Positions 19,440 to 31,498 of a stretch of DNA of 64,000 nt are shown piece by piece (position 1 is the first letter of the stretch; every line of letters starts with the position of its first letter). The notes beneath the pieces are model-generated. The model was given only the letters and a program-made list of their open reading frames with translations, was not told the origin of the DNA and made no database searches. This DNA comes from Entoloma clypeatum. Taxonomy: Eukaryota; Basidiomycota; Agaricomycetes; Agaricales; Entolomataceae. A program made the translations under genes and the position numbers. The stretch covers positions 5,332,001 through 5,396,000 of the forward strand of contig OY751487.1 of NCBI GenBank assembly GCA_963565915.1, written 5' to 3'.

Positions 19440-22400
19440 CTAGTTCTTTATCAATCCGAAGTACGGGATAAACTTGGAAAAGAGGATTTTCCCCAGATTC
19501 TTAGTTAAAAGGTCTGCAGGGTTGTTCACTCCTTCAATGAATTCGACCGTAATTATCCCTTCGGAGACTTTTTCTCTGACGAAGTGGAATCGCACGTCAA
19601 TGTGCTTGGATCGCTTCTCAGTTACAGGGTTGGATGCGATAAAGACGGAGCCGTTGTTATCTCCGTAGATGAGTACTGATCCGATCTGCATTCCAAGTTC
19701 GGCAAGCATGCTTCTCAGCCATGTTGCTGCGCGACTGCAATCTGATAACGCCATATATTCTGCTTCTGTGGAAGAGAGGGCGATGGTCTTTTGCGCCGAT
19801 GATACCCATGTCACCGCTCCAGACGCCAGTGATATGAAGAAGCCAGTGGTAGACCTCCTCGTGTTTTCATCTGACGCCCAGTCGGAGTCTGTGAATGCAT
19901 AGATTCCTTTCCCTGAGTCGCCATCATACATGATTGCGTAATTTTTTGTCGCCTTCAGGTACCTGCAAATATCCCTAGCCACTTCTAAATGGCGTTTGGT
20001 GGGATTTGCGGAAAACTGCGACATTTTAATCACAGCAAAACAGATGTCTGGCCTTGTTCCAATCATCAGATATAGAAGTGATCCGATGACGGATTGGTAC
20101 TTGGATCTGAGTTCCGCATTGGGTTCATCTTTGGACATCATGGGTTTGTAGCCCATAGGAAGTGGGGTATGGGTGGCGTTAGATTCGCTCATCCCCATTC
20201 GTGCAAGAATTTTCTCAAGGTAAGGTACTTGATCAATGAAGATCCTCTTCCCACGTTGCCTTATTTGGATTGAGAGAAATTCCTTTGGTTCCCCATCAGG
20301 CACTAGGTGACCTAGGTCCCTACATTCCCATGTTTCCATGAAGGCCTTCTTCTTCTCTAGCGTGTATTCCCGGTTTGTGCCGAGAAAAGCAGAGTCATCG
20401 ACATAAATGACGGCGATTACGATTTCCCCTTTGGTACTTGTGTGAATGAAAACTCCCGCATCGGAGTGAAGCCGGACAAAGCCGAGCTTTTTCATGGAGG
20501 AATCAAGTTCCCTCCACCAGGCTAATGCGGCCTGCTTAAGTCCATATAGAGCTTTGAATAGTTGGTACACGAGGTGTTCTTTCCCTTTTACTATGTAGCC
20601 CTCAGGCTGTCGCATGTAAATGACTTCACGGAGCGTTCCATAGAGGAAGGCTGATGAGACGTCCAACAGTGTCATGAACCACCCTTCAAGGGCTGTCAAT
20701 GCCAGTATTAGTCGGACGGTTTCATATCTTACGACTGGTGAGAAGATCTGATCAAAGTCGATCCCTTCCACCTGCGAGAAGCCTTTTGCGACAAGGCGCG
20801 CTTTCAGACGCCCATCGGATTTTTCGTTGTAAACCCATTTGTTCCTTAGAGCTTTCCTCCCTTCAGGCAGGGGTACTAGCTCCGTGATCACCCCGCGGCG
20901 TTTGAGCATATCTAGCTCTTTTCGTTCAGCCGCATACCAGTCTTCTTTATTTGGAAGAGGGTATATGTCTTTGTGTGACATTTCAACGATGCCAACTTGG
21001 ACTGATATTGCCTCCATCAGGAGGTCATTCATCCATGCCGTTTGACCGCCCAATCTCCGTCTTCGATCTAATTTTTCAAGATCAGACGCTGGAGTGTCTT
21101 CCCCATAGATGCTTCCTGGCATCTTCCGAACTCGTCGTTCCCTGATCGGTCGATCTGGTACTTGCTCGGGTTCCGGAGTGGGTACTCGCGGTTCGTCATC
21201 AGGCTCACTGGCAGGCAGTTCGTTGTCTGATTCGGGTTGATCCTGTTCAATGGGAACTGGGTCATGAGGTATTTCGTTGTGACTATCGTCGTCATTGCTA
21301 CCGGGGATGAGATCCTCAAACTCATCAGCCGGCTCTGGGTTTTCCATTTCTGGATGGTTTTCTGGCAAAGGGTCGATGTGGCATCTAGGGTACTTGCTTT
21401 CATCAAAGATAGCTTTCCCGCCCATGAAAATCGTGTTGGTCTCAGGATCCATGAAGCGGTATCCTTTGACCCCTGGTTTTGATCCGAGATAAATCATCAA
21501 TCGAGATCTTGACTCCAGGGAGTTTCTGCGTTTTTCTTTTGGGATATATATGTATGCTTGGCATCCGAAGACTCTGACGCTGGACATGTCGGGGATCTCA
21601 TTGGTCACCCTGAAATAAGGGGTTTTCCATTCAAGGCGCCGCATGGGGGTTCTGTTGTATAGAAATGCTGCATGTTCCAAACAGAATTCCCACCACATCG
21701 GCGGTAGACATGCGTCGAAACGCAATGCCTGAGATTTTTCCCACAGAGTTCGATTTATCCGTTCTGCTCTACCATTCTGCTGGTGCTGATATGGGAGTGT
21801 GATGTCGATCAGAATTCCATGATTGGCAAGTACATCCTTGTATTCATCAAATTCTCCACCTCCATCAACCCGCCATTTTTTAGGGGTGGCGGCGAATTGA
21901 TTCTGGATCATTGCAAGGAATTGTTTCAGCGCCGTGATGGCACCTGACTTTTTCCTAAGCAAGACAACCCAGACATGGGAAGAAAAATCATCCAAAAAGG
22001 TAAGGAAATATTTGTACTTGTGGTACGATGCCGTGGATATCTGCTTCAAGTCCGAATGGATCAAATCAAAGGGTTTGACAGCCCTTGTCATCGAGTTAGG
22101 GTAAGACTGATTCGGCATTTTCCCTTTTAGACACCCCGTGCAGCTTTCCTGTGATTTCTCACGTACTAACGTTTTGGGTACTCCTTTGGTACTGGTGGGA
22201 ATCTTATTGAGCGCCTGGTCATTTGGGTGGCCAAGGCGTTTGTGCCAGGTTTCGACAGTGATTTCGCTAGAGATCGCGTGGATTTGGTCTTGGCATATTT
22301 CAGTGTCTAACCAATAAATGGTTTGTCCGAGAATGTGAGGTGAGAACTGTATTTTGTTCTGGCCTTTGGAGATGTTGATTTCTCCATGCATTCCGTCTAC

Positions 22401-24166
22401 TTTGTAACCGTGATTAAGGAAGACGCCTAGGGACAATAGGCATGTGTCCATGTCCGGAATGTAGAATACAGGTCGGAGAAGGTGGGTTTTTATTTCCCCA
22501 TTTAGGGTATGCCGTACTGGAACGGCCCCAACTCCGAGAATTTCCAGTTTCTTTCCCTTTTCAGCTGTTTGGACAAATCGCTTAGCCTTGAGAGGCCTGT
22601 AGTACGCGAAGTCCTTGAACTCATGGGTAAAGTGTAATGAGGCACTGGAGTCTAAGATCCATTGTGCACGTTCTTTCTCCTTACAGTGTGTGCATGACGC
22701 AAAGTGCTTTGTATATTTTTTATATAGATCGTTGTCAATATGATCCATACATTCTGCACTAGTACTAGCTAATATTTTACACGTCTGTAAGGAGGTGTTA
22801 TTAGCTTTCCTTAATTGGTCAGATTCAGGAGAGGAAGGTGACGAACCGTCAAGTTCAATCAGCCCATCTTCAAATTGCTCCGGCCCCATCCGCTCGCTTT
22901 GATGGTCTATGTCCATCATCCTAAGGGTTTGGTCCAGCGGCGGAGTAATTCGACGCTGCTTGGACGGTCTTTCGTCTTCTTCTGGGATAATCGTATCCAG
23001 AATGCGAAGGTTTGACCCTGAGGGGCGAGCACCAATGCCGCGCGCGAGTTTGCGAACATGGTCATTCTTTTTCCACACGGACGGCTTTCCAGATGGAAGT
23101 CCGGTGTACTGGGAAGGAGGCGGGTTCATCCGTTGCAGGAGTGACTGCATTTTTGCGGAATCGGGCTGGGCGGTACTTAACGTTTTCCCGCGGCCAGTGA
23201 CGGTGGTGAAGGATGGTGGCGGAAGAGGAGGGAGGTGGATGGCGGGAGCAACAAACTCAACCGTTTCTTCCACATGGTCGGACGTGTTGTCCGCAGTGTT
23301 AGCGCTTTTCTTCTGATTGCGCCAGCGTCCCTTTCCCTTCTTCTTTTCAGAAGCGGTACTCGGGTCGGTCGAGTTAGGCTGCTCGTCAGCATCGTTCTGC
23401 GAGGTACTCGGCTTTTGCTGCTTTTCCCATTTGGGGTCCTGCCCCTTTCGCTTTGTCCCAGAAATTTTCTTGGCCTGCTCATTGGACGTATGAGTAGACC
23501 CGACCGAATACTTGCGCCTGTATTCCGAGACGATGCTGTCGGCGACAGCCTGCCATGTGAAGTCATCGGCGTATACACCTGGAAAAGAGCGGTGGAGAGC
23601 GCGGACCATGCGTCAGGGATCGCATTGGCCAGGATCATTGCTTGCATCAGATCAGGAACGACAAAGTTTGAATCGGCGAGCCGGGCAAAAAGAGACCCCA
23701 GGCGTTCGATTTCAGGCACGGGGTCGCGTCCAGATAGCTTGTAGGTGGCGGCGGCCTTGAAGTCGCCGAAGATAACAGCCGGGGATACCTTGGAGTAGGT
23801 ATCTTTTAGCGTTTTCCACACGCCAAGTGCCGAGGTGCTGTCTTTGATGTGGCGTCTGATCGCCTCAGAAACCTTCAGTCGTATCGCCCCAAGAGCTACG
23901 TCGTCTTCCCTAATCCAGGCCTTTTCTTCCTTGCGGAAGCCGGGCTGGTCAACAGTGGTAACCAGCACAGGAGGAGCAGCGGCGGTGGGACCGGGAGTGG
24001 AGACCGTAGTGGTGAAGTCAGCGATCTCGGGACGGGTGATGTCGCCAGAGACGATGCGCCAGACTCCTTGATGGAGGAGGTAAGACTTCATTTTCTCGGC
24101 CCAGCTCTGGTAGTCGATGCCGTCAAAGGTGGTGATGGTGTCGAGGGCAGAGCGAGAGGTAGACAT
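19440..24166 (-). pseudogene. copia-2 gag-pol polyprotein, one frame break
   Basis: Gag begins at ATG 24166 and includes a copia-type capsid region (KTLKDTYSKVSPAV, LGSLFARLADSNF). Near 23560 the frame steps by -1: upstream reads ALFQVYT, while the other frame continues ADDFTWQAVADSIVSEYRR and stays open for 1,389 codons to the stop at 19440. That frame holds a protease site reading WILDSSAS (DSS where copy 1 has DSG), HH-CC and D,D,E integrase blocks, RT with YVDDSAFLG, and RNase H (TDSDWASDENTRR, STEAEYMAL). The break falls inside gag, so it looks like a mutation rather than programmed shifting. The protease change alone should block maturation. Confidence 0.92.
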
Positions 24167-24515
24167 TGTAGATGAATCTAAAAAGGGTTCCCAATCAGTG
24201 ATGTGTTATGAATATGATTCGAGAAAACAATTGAATGATTCCTTATGACATATTCCCTTCAGGAATAGCGGTCATGGGAAAACCCTTTATATGTCAGAAA
24301 CGTATAAGGTGCGATCAACGTTTCCACATGGAGTGTACTATGTCAATCCCCTTAGGGACGCCTCATGACAGGTACTTGTCGTAATGACGTTCCCAGGTTC
24401 ATATGTGAAGAAGTAAGACTCAGAACCTAGATCTTTCGATCGGTTCTTTGCCAACCAGGGTAGAGTGGGCAGGTACTCGCTGTTGCCAGTGTTTCCCAAG
24501 TCCCTCTGCTATCCG

Positions 24516-24527
24516 GGGCCCATAACC
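24516..24527 (-). promoter_or_regulatory. copia-2 primer-binding site
   Basis: GGTTATGGGCCC on the minus strand, directly after the 5' LTR. It is the same site as in copia-1. Confidence 0.7.
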
Positions 24528-24837
24528 TGTTGAAGTTCCACCTGGGCGCTAGCCACAGGTGTACTGAGCAACATAGCTACAGTGGAAGTACTCTACGATA
24601 CCGCTATGGTCACTTACATGGTTTGGAGGGGGTAAGGCTAGTGAGAGCGGTTGAGGCTGGTGAGAGCGATGGAGCTGGTTAAGAGTCAAGAGACAACTTG
24701 TTGATATTGACAGTTTCCTGGTCTTATATACCGTACTACTGTTTGTACCAACCAAACAAGTATGTAATGAAGATATGTAAAAGTCATGTGATGTAATCTA
24801 ATCTAATCTAATCTACGTGATGGGAAAAGTTTCAACA
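24528..24837 (-). repeat. copia-2 5' LTR (310 bp)
   Basis: Matches the 3' LTR except for a CA/TG dinucleotide difference (ATGTAAAAGTCATGTG here, ATGTAAAAGTCACATG there). It includes TATATA upstream of the transcribed part. Confidence 0.95.
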
Positions 24838-25215
24838 CTGATGATGATCCCTAGCATGTGAAAATGTTGTGCATGTTCGCGGCAAGAAATGGGCGTCGCG
24901 TGAGGTCTTGGCTTCCCTGTTCACTTGAGAAGTTATTTACTGGTGAGAGCAAGCGACCCACACATCAACGCCGCCAGCCATGGGACCACGAGGCTTTACT
25001 GATGGAGCTTCTAGCTGCAGAACGCGACAGTGAAGAGCTGGATGATGGTGCTCTTGAGGGTTCAGGCGACGACTTTGGTATATAAGTGTAGTGTTCGTTC
25101 TGCACTCAATTTCAGAATTTAAGCCATTAAAATGGCCTTAATATTAAGCCTCTTATTAATGTTTAAGGCTTAAGAAGAATTCTGGACCTTATTAAGCCCT
25201 TAATTACCAACACTA

Positions 25216-25608
25216 GACACATCAGCCCAGCTGTGAGATCAAGTGTCACCTGTTCGTGGGCTGACTCCGCTGGCCTGTCATCACAGGTTAAATCTCATGT
25301 CCGTGCTTATGTTATCACAGAAACTTTCCACTGGATGCCCTGGACCTTGCCCTACCCTCATTGAGCCTTGCTCCGAGCCTGCCTGACCGCTCCCACCTCT
25401 CCAGCAGTGGCTGCGGGCAGAGGTGTGGGTGCGGTGCCTCACACCCACGCTCGCCGATTTTGTAATTGAGCAAGAGGGCCACGTATTTCCTTTATTTTAT
25501 CTCATGTTTTTCACAGAAATATATATGTTTGTGGGCATAACATACTATATTAGGAAGGAGGGGGGGGGGGGGGGTCTAGCGAGGCCGAAAAAAAGAGTCC
25601 GACGTGTG
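25216..25608. other. Spacer between the hAT remnant and Plavaka copy 1
   Basis: No gene. It contains the right hAT duplication and a run of 15 G at 25560-25574 shortly before the Plavaka end. Confidence 0.5.
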
Positions 25609-25734
25609 CATCAGCAAGTTGCTATTTTACTGGCGAGCTTTTCGCGCTTTTTAGCTTGTGGCCAGCTGAAAAGCTACAAGCTGACAAGATCCAGTACTAC
25701 ATGACAGTTCTGTGTAATAATAAAGTGTAGAAAT

Positions 25735-28700
25735 CTATCCTGTCAAAAATTCATGGGCATGGTGGTCAACATAGTGGTTTACGTAGTAGGAGTTGAAGGC
25801 ATCGAGTGAGACCTCATACTGAAAGTCTTCAGGAAGGAAACCCGATCCATATACAGGCAGAAGGTGGGCGCCGCGTGCAACACTCTCGAGATGTATAATT
25901 TCAAGAGTCCGTGACCTTCCTTCGTGCTCTGGACGTACAACCCACATTCCTGTAGCCTCATCTGGTTCATCTCTGTCAGGAACGAACCAATTCACAAGCG
26001 CACAGGGCACGGTTTCGTCGAGGTAGGCATCATAGTATGAGAAGAAGAGTAAAACACGGGCAACCAGCATCCCATGCATCCCTGCTTGTGATTCATCGAG
26101 CACGACGAAGACGGTGTCATGGCGGGGTCCTTCATTATACCACGATGGGTTTGAACGAATACGTTCGCGATACATTCCGCCAGCGCCACACAAATCACTT
26201 GGTGCATAGAATTGTGCAACAGCCGAATGGTAAACGTGGATCTTCCCATCGAAATGCACATGTTCTTCCAAGTTGACGGGGTGGCTTTCTGCGTTGGGGT
26301 GACGTTGGGAGTAAAGGAATTTTCGAAGCGCATGTGGGAAGCGGGGTTGATTAATGTTCCTTGCCAACGCTTCAAGGGTTTTGGGATATTTCGGTTCTAT
26401 TGGATGGATATCGTTAGCGTGGCTCCAGTGAAACGAGGTGTGTCGACATACCATGTCTGGAGGAGAGTGTTACTGATGACAATGCTCTTGGACCAGAGAC
26501 AGGCCCCACATCCTCGTCATCTTCCTTGTTTTCCTCGTCATCGCGTTCATCATTATTGCTGTCTTCATTGTCCTCGTTCATGACGTCAATCTCCGAGTCC
26601 GAGTCGCTGCCAATGGGGCCAGACAAATGTCTGCGTTGAATGTGTGCCATGTAGGCTGAAGTGGTACCAACCATCATGCCCCGTTTGACATAAACTCGGT
26701 GTAAAGCGGCCAGCTTGTCAAGCCGATTGATGGTGCGCACCATCTGCGCAAGTGCCCTATAACGACTGGAACGTCGCCACGGATTCTTGACAGCAACAAT
26801 ATGTTTTGATTCGGTGATCGAGGAGCAAAGGCCATTCGGAGAGCCAAAATTCATGATACCAGTCACGTAGTGCAGTAAGGCATGTTGTCGAGGTAGAGAG
26901 ATGTCAGCCCGAACACCCGCTTCGATGAAGACCTCGCGAAGTTGGTGGAGACGATCAAGTTCGTACTGAATTCGTTTGATGTCTGCCGTTGTTATCGCAT
27001 TTCGGCGAAAAAGGAAGCAGAGCTCCATAAACGAAGCAAGGCATTGAACCATTTTTGGTGGTAAGTGCCCGCTAATCGCTGCAAGATACACCTGTAACTT
27101 CTGGTTCAACGGAGATGTGAAGGTTCCATTGAATGCTGAATCAAATACCTTCATAAGTGCCTTCGAGTCGTCGCCGGTCCACTGGGAAAAGTTTCGGCCA
27201 TCTGGGAAGCGACGCAGTCCGGGATATGCTGGAACAGCAGAAATCCTGATCAAAGACTGTGAGAATAGTAGTAGATTTCGTCCACACCCCTTACCGCCGA
27301 TCAATGTCTTGAATGATTTCAAGGGCCCGAGTCTCGCCATACGTTATGAAGAGGTATTCATTGACCCATGTGACATAGTGGTCTTTGAACGTGCCCTTGA
27401 TCAACTGGTGGAGGAGATCGGGCGACAGGAGTTCATGAATGTCTGCATGAGGAAAGTCATGCGTGAAAGGCTGTACCAACACTGAATCAGAATTCAGAAC
27501 ACCAAAAGTCAAACATTTGCCTACCACAACGTCACTTCGGATGCCGAACTCATTCCAGATGACGTCGGGATGGAAACACTTGATAAGAAAGTCGGTTTTC
27601 TCATGAGATCGGCGGTGAGCGCTAGGATCATCAAGGTTTTCCGGTCTTGCGGTACATCTACATCCAGCAAATTTTAATAATTTTTATGATGAGGAGAATA
27701 TGGCTTACTTCGGGCACCAATTCTGGACAATCCCAGAAAGCCACACTTGCTCGGGATAATCAGCAATGTACGGACCCAATCCGTAAATAGCGCGGCGGAA
27801 GTGACCGTCAGGACAACGGACAACTTCTGGTGTTGTCATTCCATGTTTTAATGGCTCGAAGATGCGAGCCAAACATGCATGATATAGTTGTCGGCAGAAT
27901 GTCTGAAATGCCGGTTTATTTCGGTGTCGCTTGCTTGCTGCCACAATAAATTACTTAGATACCATAAAAAATCACTTTAACAGTGAACGTACTTTTTGGT
28001 ATGGGAAGGAATGCAACGGGAAGCAGCGCGTTCCCTCGTGAGCGGCGTGCTATGTTGGAGAGATTACCTGGTGACTGGTAAACTGGGTGGTACTCCTGTT
28101 GTCCCGTACCCACAGTCGTGGTTGTTTTGTCACTACCGCTGCACACTGGAACGAACATGGCACCCTCAGTTGTCTGGTCAATGGCTATTTCATCCTAGAA
28201 CAACTTGAAATCAGTCATGTTCACGATGGAGTGCACGAGAACGTACCGCCTGTGCCCAAGCCCAATCTGCAGACATCAAGTTTGACCATATACGGTCCCC
28301 GTCACTTTTAAATTGACGATATGGAACATAATCAATCTTGTCCACGAAATCTGTGGTTGCAAGTTGCTGGTGTAGAACAAGACGAGAGTTGCGCGTACAG
28401 AGTTCATATGTCTCAAGCATCCATTTCGGCGGGTTTGCTGGACGAGGTCCGTTGTATCTAAATGTGATCGTTTTCCAGGGTGCATTACCAGCTTGGATAG
28501 CATCAATCGTAGCATACATTTCCTCTGCAGAAGACCATGGGACACTCTCATCTCCACCAGCCTTAATATTGGCAGCTATCCAGAGATCAAGAGCACGATT
28601 AATCTTTGATTCTGATGCCTGGAGTCCGGCAAACTGGAAATTTGCGAAGTCAAATGCCAAGCGGTCATCAAACGGATGCCAAGCATTTTCATCGGTAGCA

Positions 28701-29006
28701 TCGACTGGCAGCAATGGCGGTGGTTTCGTGTGCAAAGGGAGGTAATTGCCACTCTCATCACATGGAAGAGCTGAATGTCATCAAGAATGAGTTCCGTGAG
28801 TTATGTGAGCATTAAAAACACGTACCACTAAGCTTGGGGTGAAGATGTCTTGTGAATTGCAGCTCGGGATTTGGTTCTGAGGCTGGAGTGATTTCGCGAT
28901 GGATTGCGTTCCAATGCTGAGTGCGTCCCGATGCAGATAGAAAGGTTCGGTGGCAATTTGGATGAGGACAAGGGAAGGATTTGTATTGCCTTGAGTCTTG
29001 TTCCAT
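25735..29006 (-). CDS. Plavaka transposase, copy 1 (966 aa)
   Basis: Eight exons: 29006-28826, 28770-28247, 28194-27993, 27937-27709, 27657-27525, 27470-27295, 27245-26452 and 26396-25735. All introns are GT..AG and 48-56 nt long, and the frame closes. A C2H2 finger (CPHPNCHRTF...HWNAIH) opens the protein, then ALPCDESG, YVPYRQF, NLMSADWAWAQA, EYHPVYQSPGN, DFPHADIHELL, and FSQWTGDDSKALMKVF follow. From memory these mark basidiomycete Plavaka transposases, a branch near the CACTA/CMC superfamily. An acidic stretch (residues about 690-740) precedes the C-terminal domain. It should bind the TIRs and cut and paste the element in the nucleus. No defect is visible. Exact catalytic residues cannot be assigned here. 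Confidence 0.88.
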
Positions 29007-29176
29007 CACGTACAGGAATCGTGATGAATGAAGGGAAAAAAATGGGGAGAAATGACAAATCAACCACACGAACCGAACGACGCCACATCACATGCTACCA
29101 CCCCCAAAAGTTGAACAACCACGTCACAACATCCAACACTTTCCTTGCACAATTATCCGCCTTCCCTCTGCAGTCC
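29007..29176. promoter_or_regulatory. Shared divergent promoter of Plavaka copy 1
   Basis: Only 170 bp separate the start codons of the transposase and the cargo gene, which point away from each other, so both are likely driven from one bidirectional region. No clear TATA box was seen. Confidence 0.5.
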
Positions 29177-31498
29177 ATGCCACCAAAGACTCGTGCTTCC
29201 CAGAGAAGCAAAGCCCAGGCCGAGCACCCGCCTGCACCTTCCACACAGTTGGTGGCTATTACTGCGGATGCATCAGAACCGCAAGTAATGATAGGAACCA
29301 ACAAACCTACCACTAAACGCACCCGTGCTAACGACACCACTGGCACTGACACAGAAGCTATCCCCGCAAAGAAGAGAGCCAAGGCCGCTCCCACTCAGCA
29401 CGACACAGCTCCCGAGGTAAAGGTGAACCCAGCTCCCAAACCTCGCAACACCAAAACCACTCCCCTTCCACATGACATGGCAGGTCCTGAGATAAAGGTG
29501 AATCCAATTCCTGAGCCTTCCGAAACTCTTCAGGGACGGAAAGGGCGTAACAACCATCCCGGGGTGATTGATCAGAAAAGGGCTAAACGTACAAGTGCCC
29601 AAGTGCAAGCTGACAAGGAAGCAAAGGCGGAAGCGAAGAGGCGATTGGAAGAGTTAGAAGAAGAAAAAAGGAAGCTCTACACACAGATGGAGATCGATGA
29701 GGATGAACGGGAGTTGGAACGCCAGGTAAAAGCCATCCGTCGGCTGTCTGATGTTGTCATGAAAGATAGGGATGGTACTGAGAGTGAAGGTGAACACTTC
29801 GACATGGATGTTGAAGTGAGTGATAGCGACGATGTCAACATTGATCCAAAAGCTGTTGCAAAAACAAAGCGGGTGAGTTATATTCTGATGGACACACTCA
29901 AGCTAAGTAAACACCTTGTTTCAGGGAAAAACCAAGGATTCACCAGCAACTCTTGCTGCTGCGAAGACGACGAAAGCTCGCGGGAAGGATGTTGGCAAGA
30001 GGTAAGCGTGTCACACCGTGTGATTATGGATTACCCGGTTCTGATGCATAATCACAAGGTCCAAGGCGGATGCTGTAACAACTGCATCCGGTCTTCTCCC
30101 AAATTGGAAGCGACACTTGAAATCTACGAAACAGGGTGCTGAGGGACTTCAAGTTAAACCAGCCCTTGGTGGGCTCAAAGACTCGGATGCGTCTGCGAAG
30201 CGGCCAAAATTCCAGGCCTCAAAGCCGTCGCAAGCGATCCAGTTTGATGGTAAGCGAGATTTTTCACGTAAAAATGAGGTGAGCGAGATACTTGACCTAC
30301 CAGTGCTCGTTGATCAGACTCTTCACAGAATATTGCTATGATTCCCGAGGCCGAAAGTGACGGTGATGACGACTCCGCGGAGTCTCTGCCAAACCGGTCT
30401 CATCGGCAGCCCAAACGCGCCAAACCCGAGCCAAAGCAACAAAAAGCAAAGGCCCCTGGTGTCCGCGAACTTGAACTTCCACAGCGTGAACGACAACCTC
30501 GAGCGCTTACCGCAAACACCGTCCGGGTCACAGATCTCCCAGAATTTACCCAAGTCGAATCGAAGTGGAGAAAGGTTTTTATCCCTTCTCTCTACAATGC
30601 GTTTTTTCGGTCGGAAGCGCCATTCAAAGACTTTGTTTTGGGGACAGCAAAGTTCATCAGCATCGTTCAAAAGGTTGTTGATCGCGTTTATCCTGAGGTT
30701 GATTATACGGTCAAGAGGGATGAGCCTATTCATTTACTCGTGAGATCCGAATTTCATCCCCCTCGTGTTGCACTCAGCTTATGTGTCGTTTCGAAGGCCT
30801 ACAACCGTATCAACGAAAAACGGTCAAGTATTGGTGGAGAGGCAGTTGCCGTAATCGAAAAATACCTCAAGATTCTTGATTACAATGTAGAAGAGGTCAA
30901 GCTTTGGTGTCGATGGGCGAAACGAGTCGATGGGCCAATTTTTTACAAGAAGCCAACGCCACAAACATGCCCAACTGACATGAAACACAAAGACTACGTT
31001 GTGAGTGTAACCGTGCCCATCATCAGTCTTTCGTTTGATTAGCGTCCCCTTTAGAGACCGGAAGGACGGCTGCGCTCAATCTTCATCATTGAGTTGGCGC
31101 AGAATTACCTTCGATTCACAAAGGGCGCTCTTGGTGGCGGTGGTCGTCCAGTCGGTCTCTTCGCCCTTATCTTGGCAGCGGTACATCATTTGTCATCCTC
31201 TCTGAATCTCAGTGGACTGAGTCACAACGTCATTATACAGTACGAGCGGGCAGTCTCTGCCTACGTCAATGGCGTACGAAAAGATGCGCCTGAGTTTTCC
31301 GATAAGTACTCTGCAGAGAGAGTTGCTGGTTACATGAGCAGCTGTTCAAAACTAGGTGATGGTCATTGGACGGAGATCCTGGAGGCTTGCGGTGTCGAAA
31401 ATCAGGATCCTTGCTCAGAGGACAAATTCGCAGACCTCTCACTTCTTGACCAGCAACGCGGCAACCTGTTCGCGTTCAGTAGTCCCTTGAAGGGTTAG
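29177..31498 (+). CDS. DUF6532-like cargo protein of Plavaka copy 1 (702 aa)
   Basis: Exons 29177-29872, 29925-30001, 30059-30278, 30329-31000 and 31055-31498, with GT..AG introns of 50-57 nt, give 702 residues. The N-terminal third is basic and disordered (MPPKTRASQRSKAQAE; KKRAKAAPTQ) with nuclear-localisation-like Lys/Arg clusters, then a charged helix around EAKRRLEELEEEKRKLY. The C-terminal 370 residues (FIPSLYNAFFRSEAPF, VDRVYPEVDYTV, FTKGALGGGGRPVGLFALIL) resemble the basidiomycete DUF6532 domain, of unknown function. It lies wholly inside the transposon and is kept intact in both copies, which suggests a role in the element's life cycle or a captured host gene. Confidence 0.75.

Larger units (their letters stand above)
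17436..24837 (-). mobile_element. Ty1/copia retrotransposon, copy 2, young insertion (5,783 bp plus Tc1 insert)
   Basis: A perfect 5-bp duplication, CTGAT, at 17431-17435 and 24838-24842. Both LTRs are 310 bp and by eye differ at only two adjacent positions, so this insertion is recent compared with copy 1. It lies on the minus strand inside the hAT remnant and is itself split near its 3' end by a Tc1/mariner element. Gag and pol are almost entire but carry a frame break and a protease-site substitution. Confidence 0.96.
17014..25215 (+). mobile_element. hAT transposon remnant (795 bp without insertions), hosting nested elements
   Basis: The ends read CAGTGTTG at the left and TAGTGTTG (reverse complement) at the right, flanked by a perfect 8-bp duplication, GACACATC (17006-17013 and 25216-25223). 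This is the classical hAT signature. Short TTAAGG-type repeats (GCTTAAG, CCCTTAA, TTAAGCC) fill both sub-terminal regions. The copia element at 17436-24837 splits it. What remains is only the N-terminal and extreme C-terminal coding scraps of a transposase, so it was a deleted, non-autonomous copy before or after the copia insertion. Confidence 0.9.

Noticed and set aside
23540..23620. Programmed -1 frameshift in copia-2
   Set aside because: The break lies inside the gag capsid region rather than at a gag/pol boundary, and no clear slippery heptamer is seen. A mutation is simpler.
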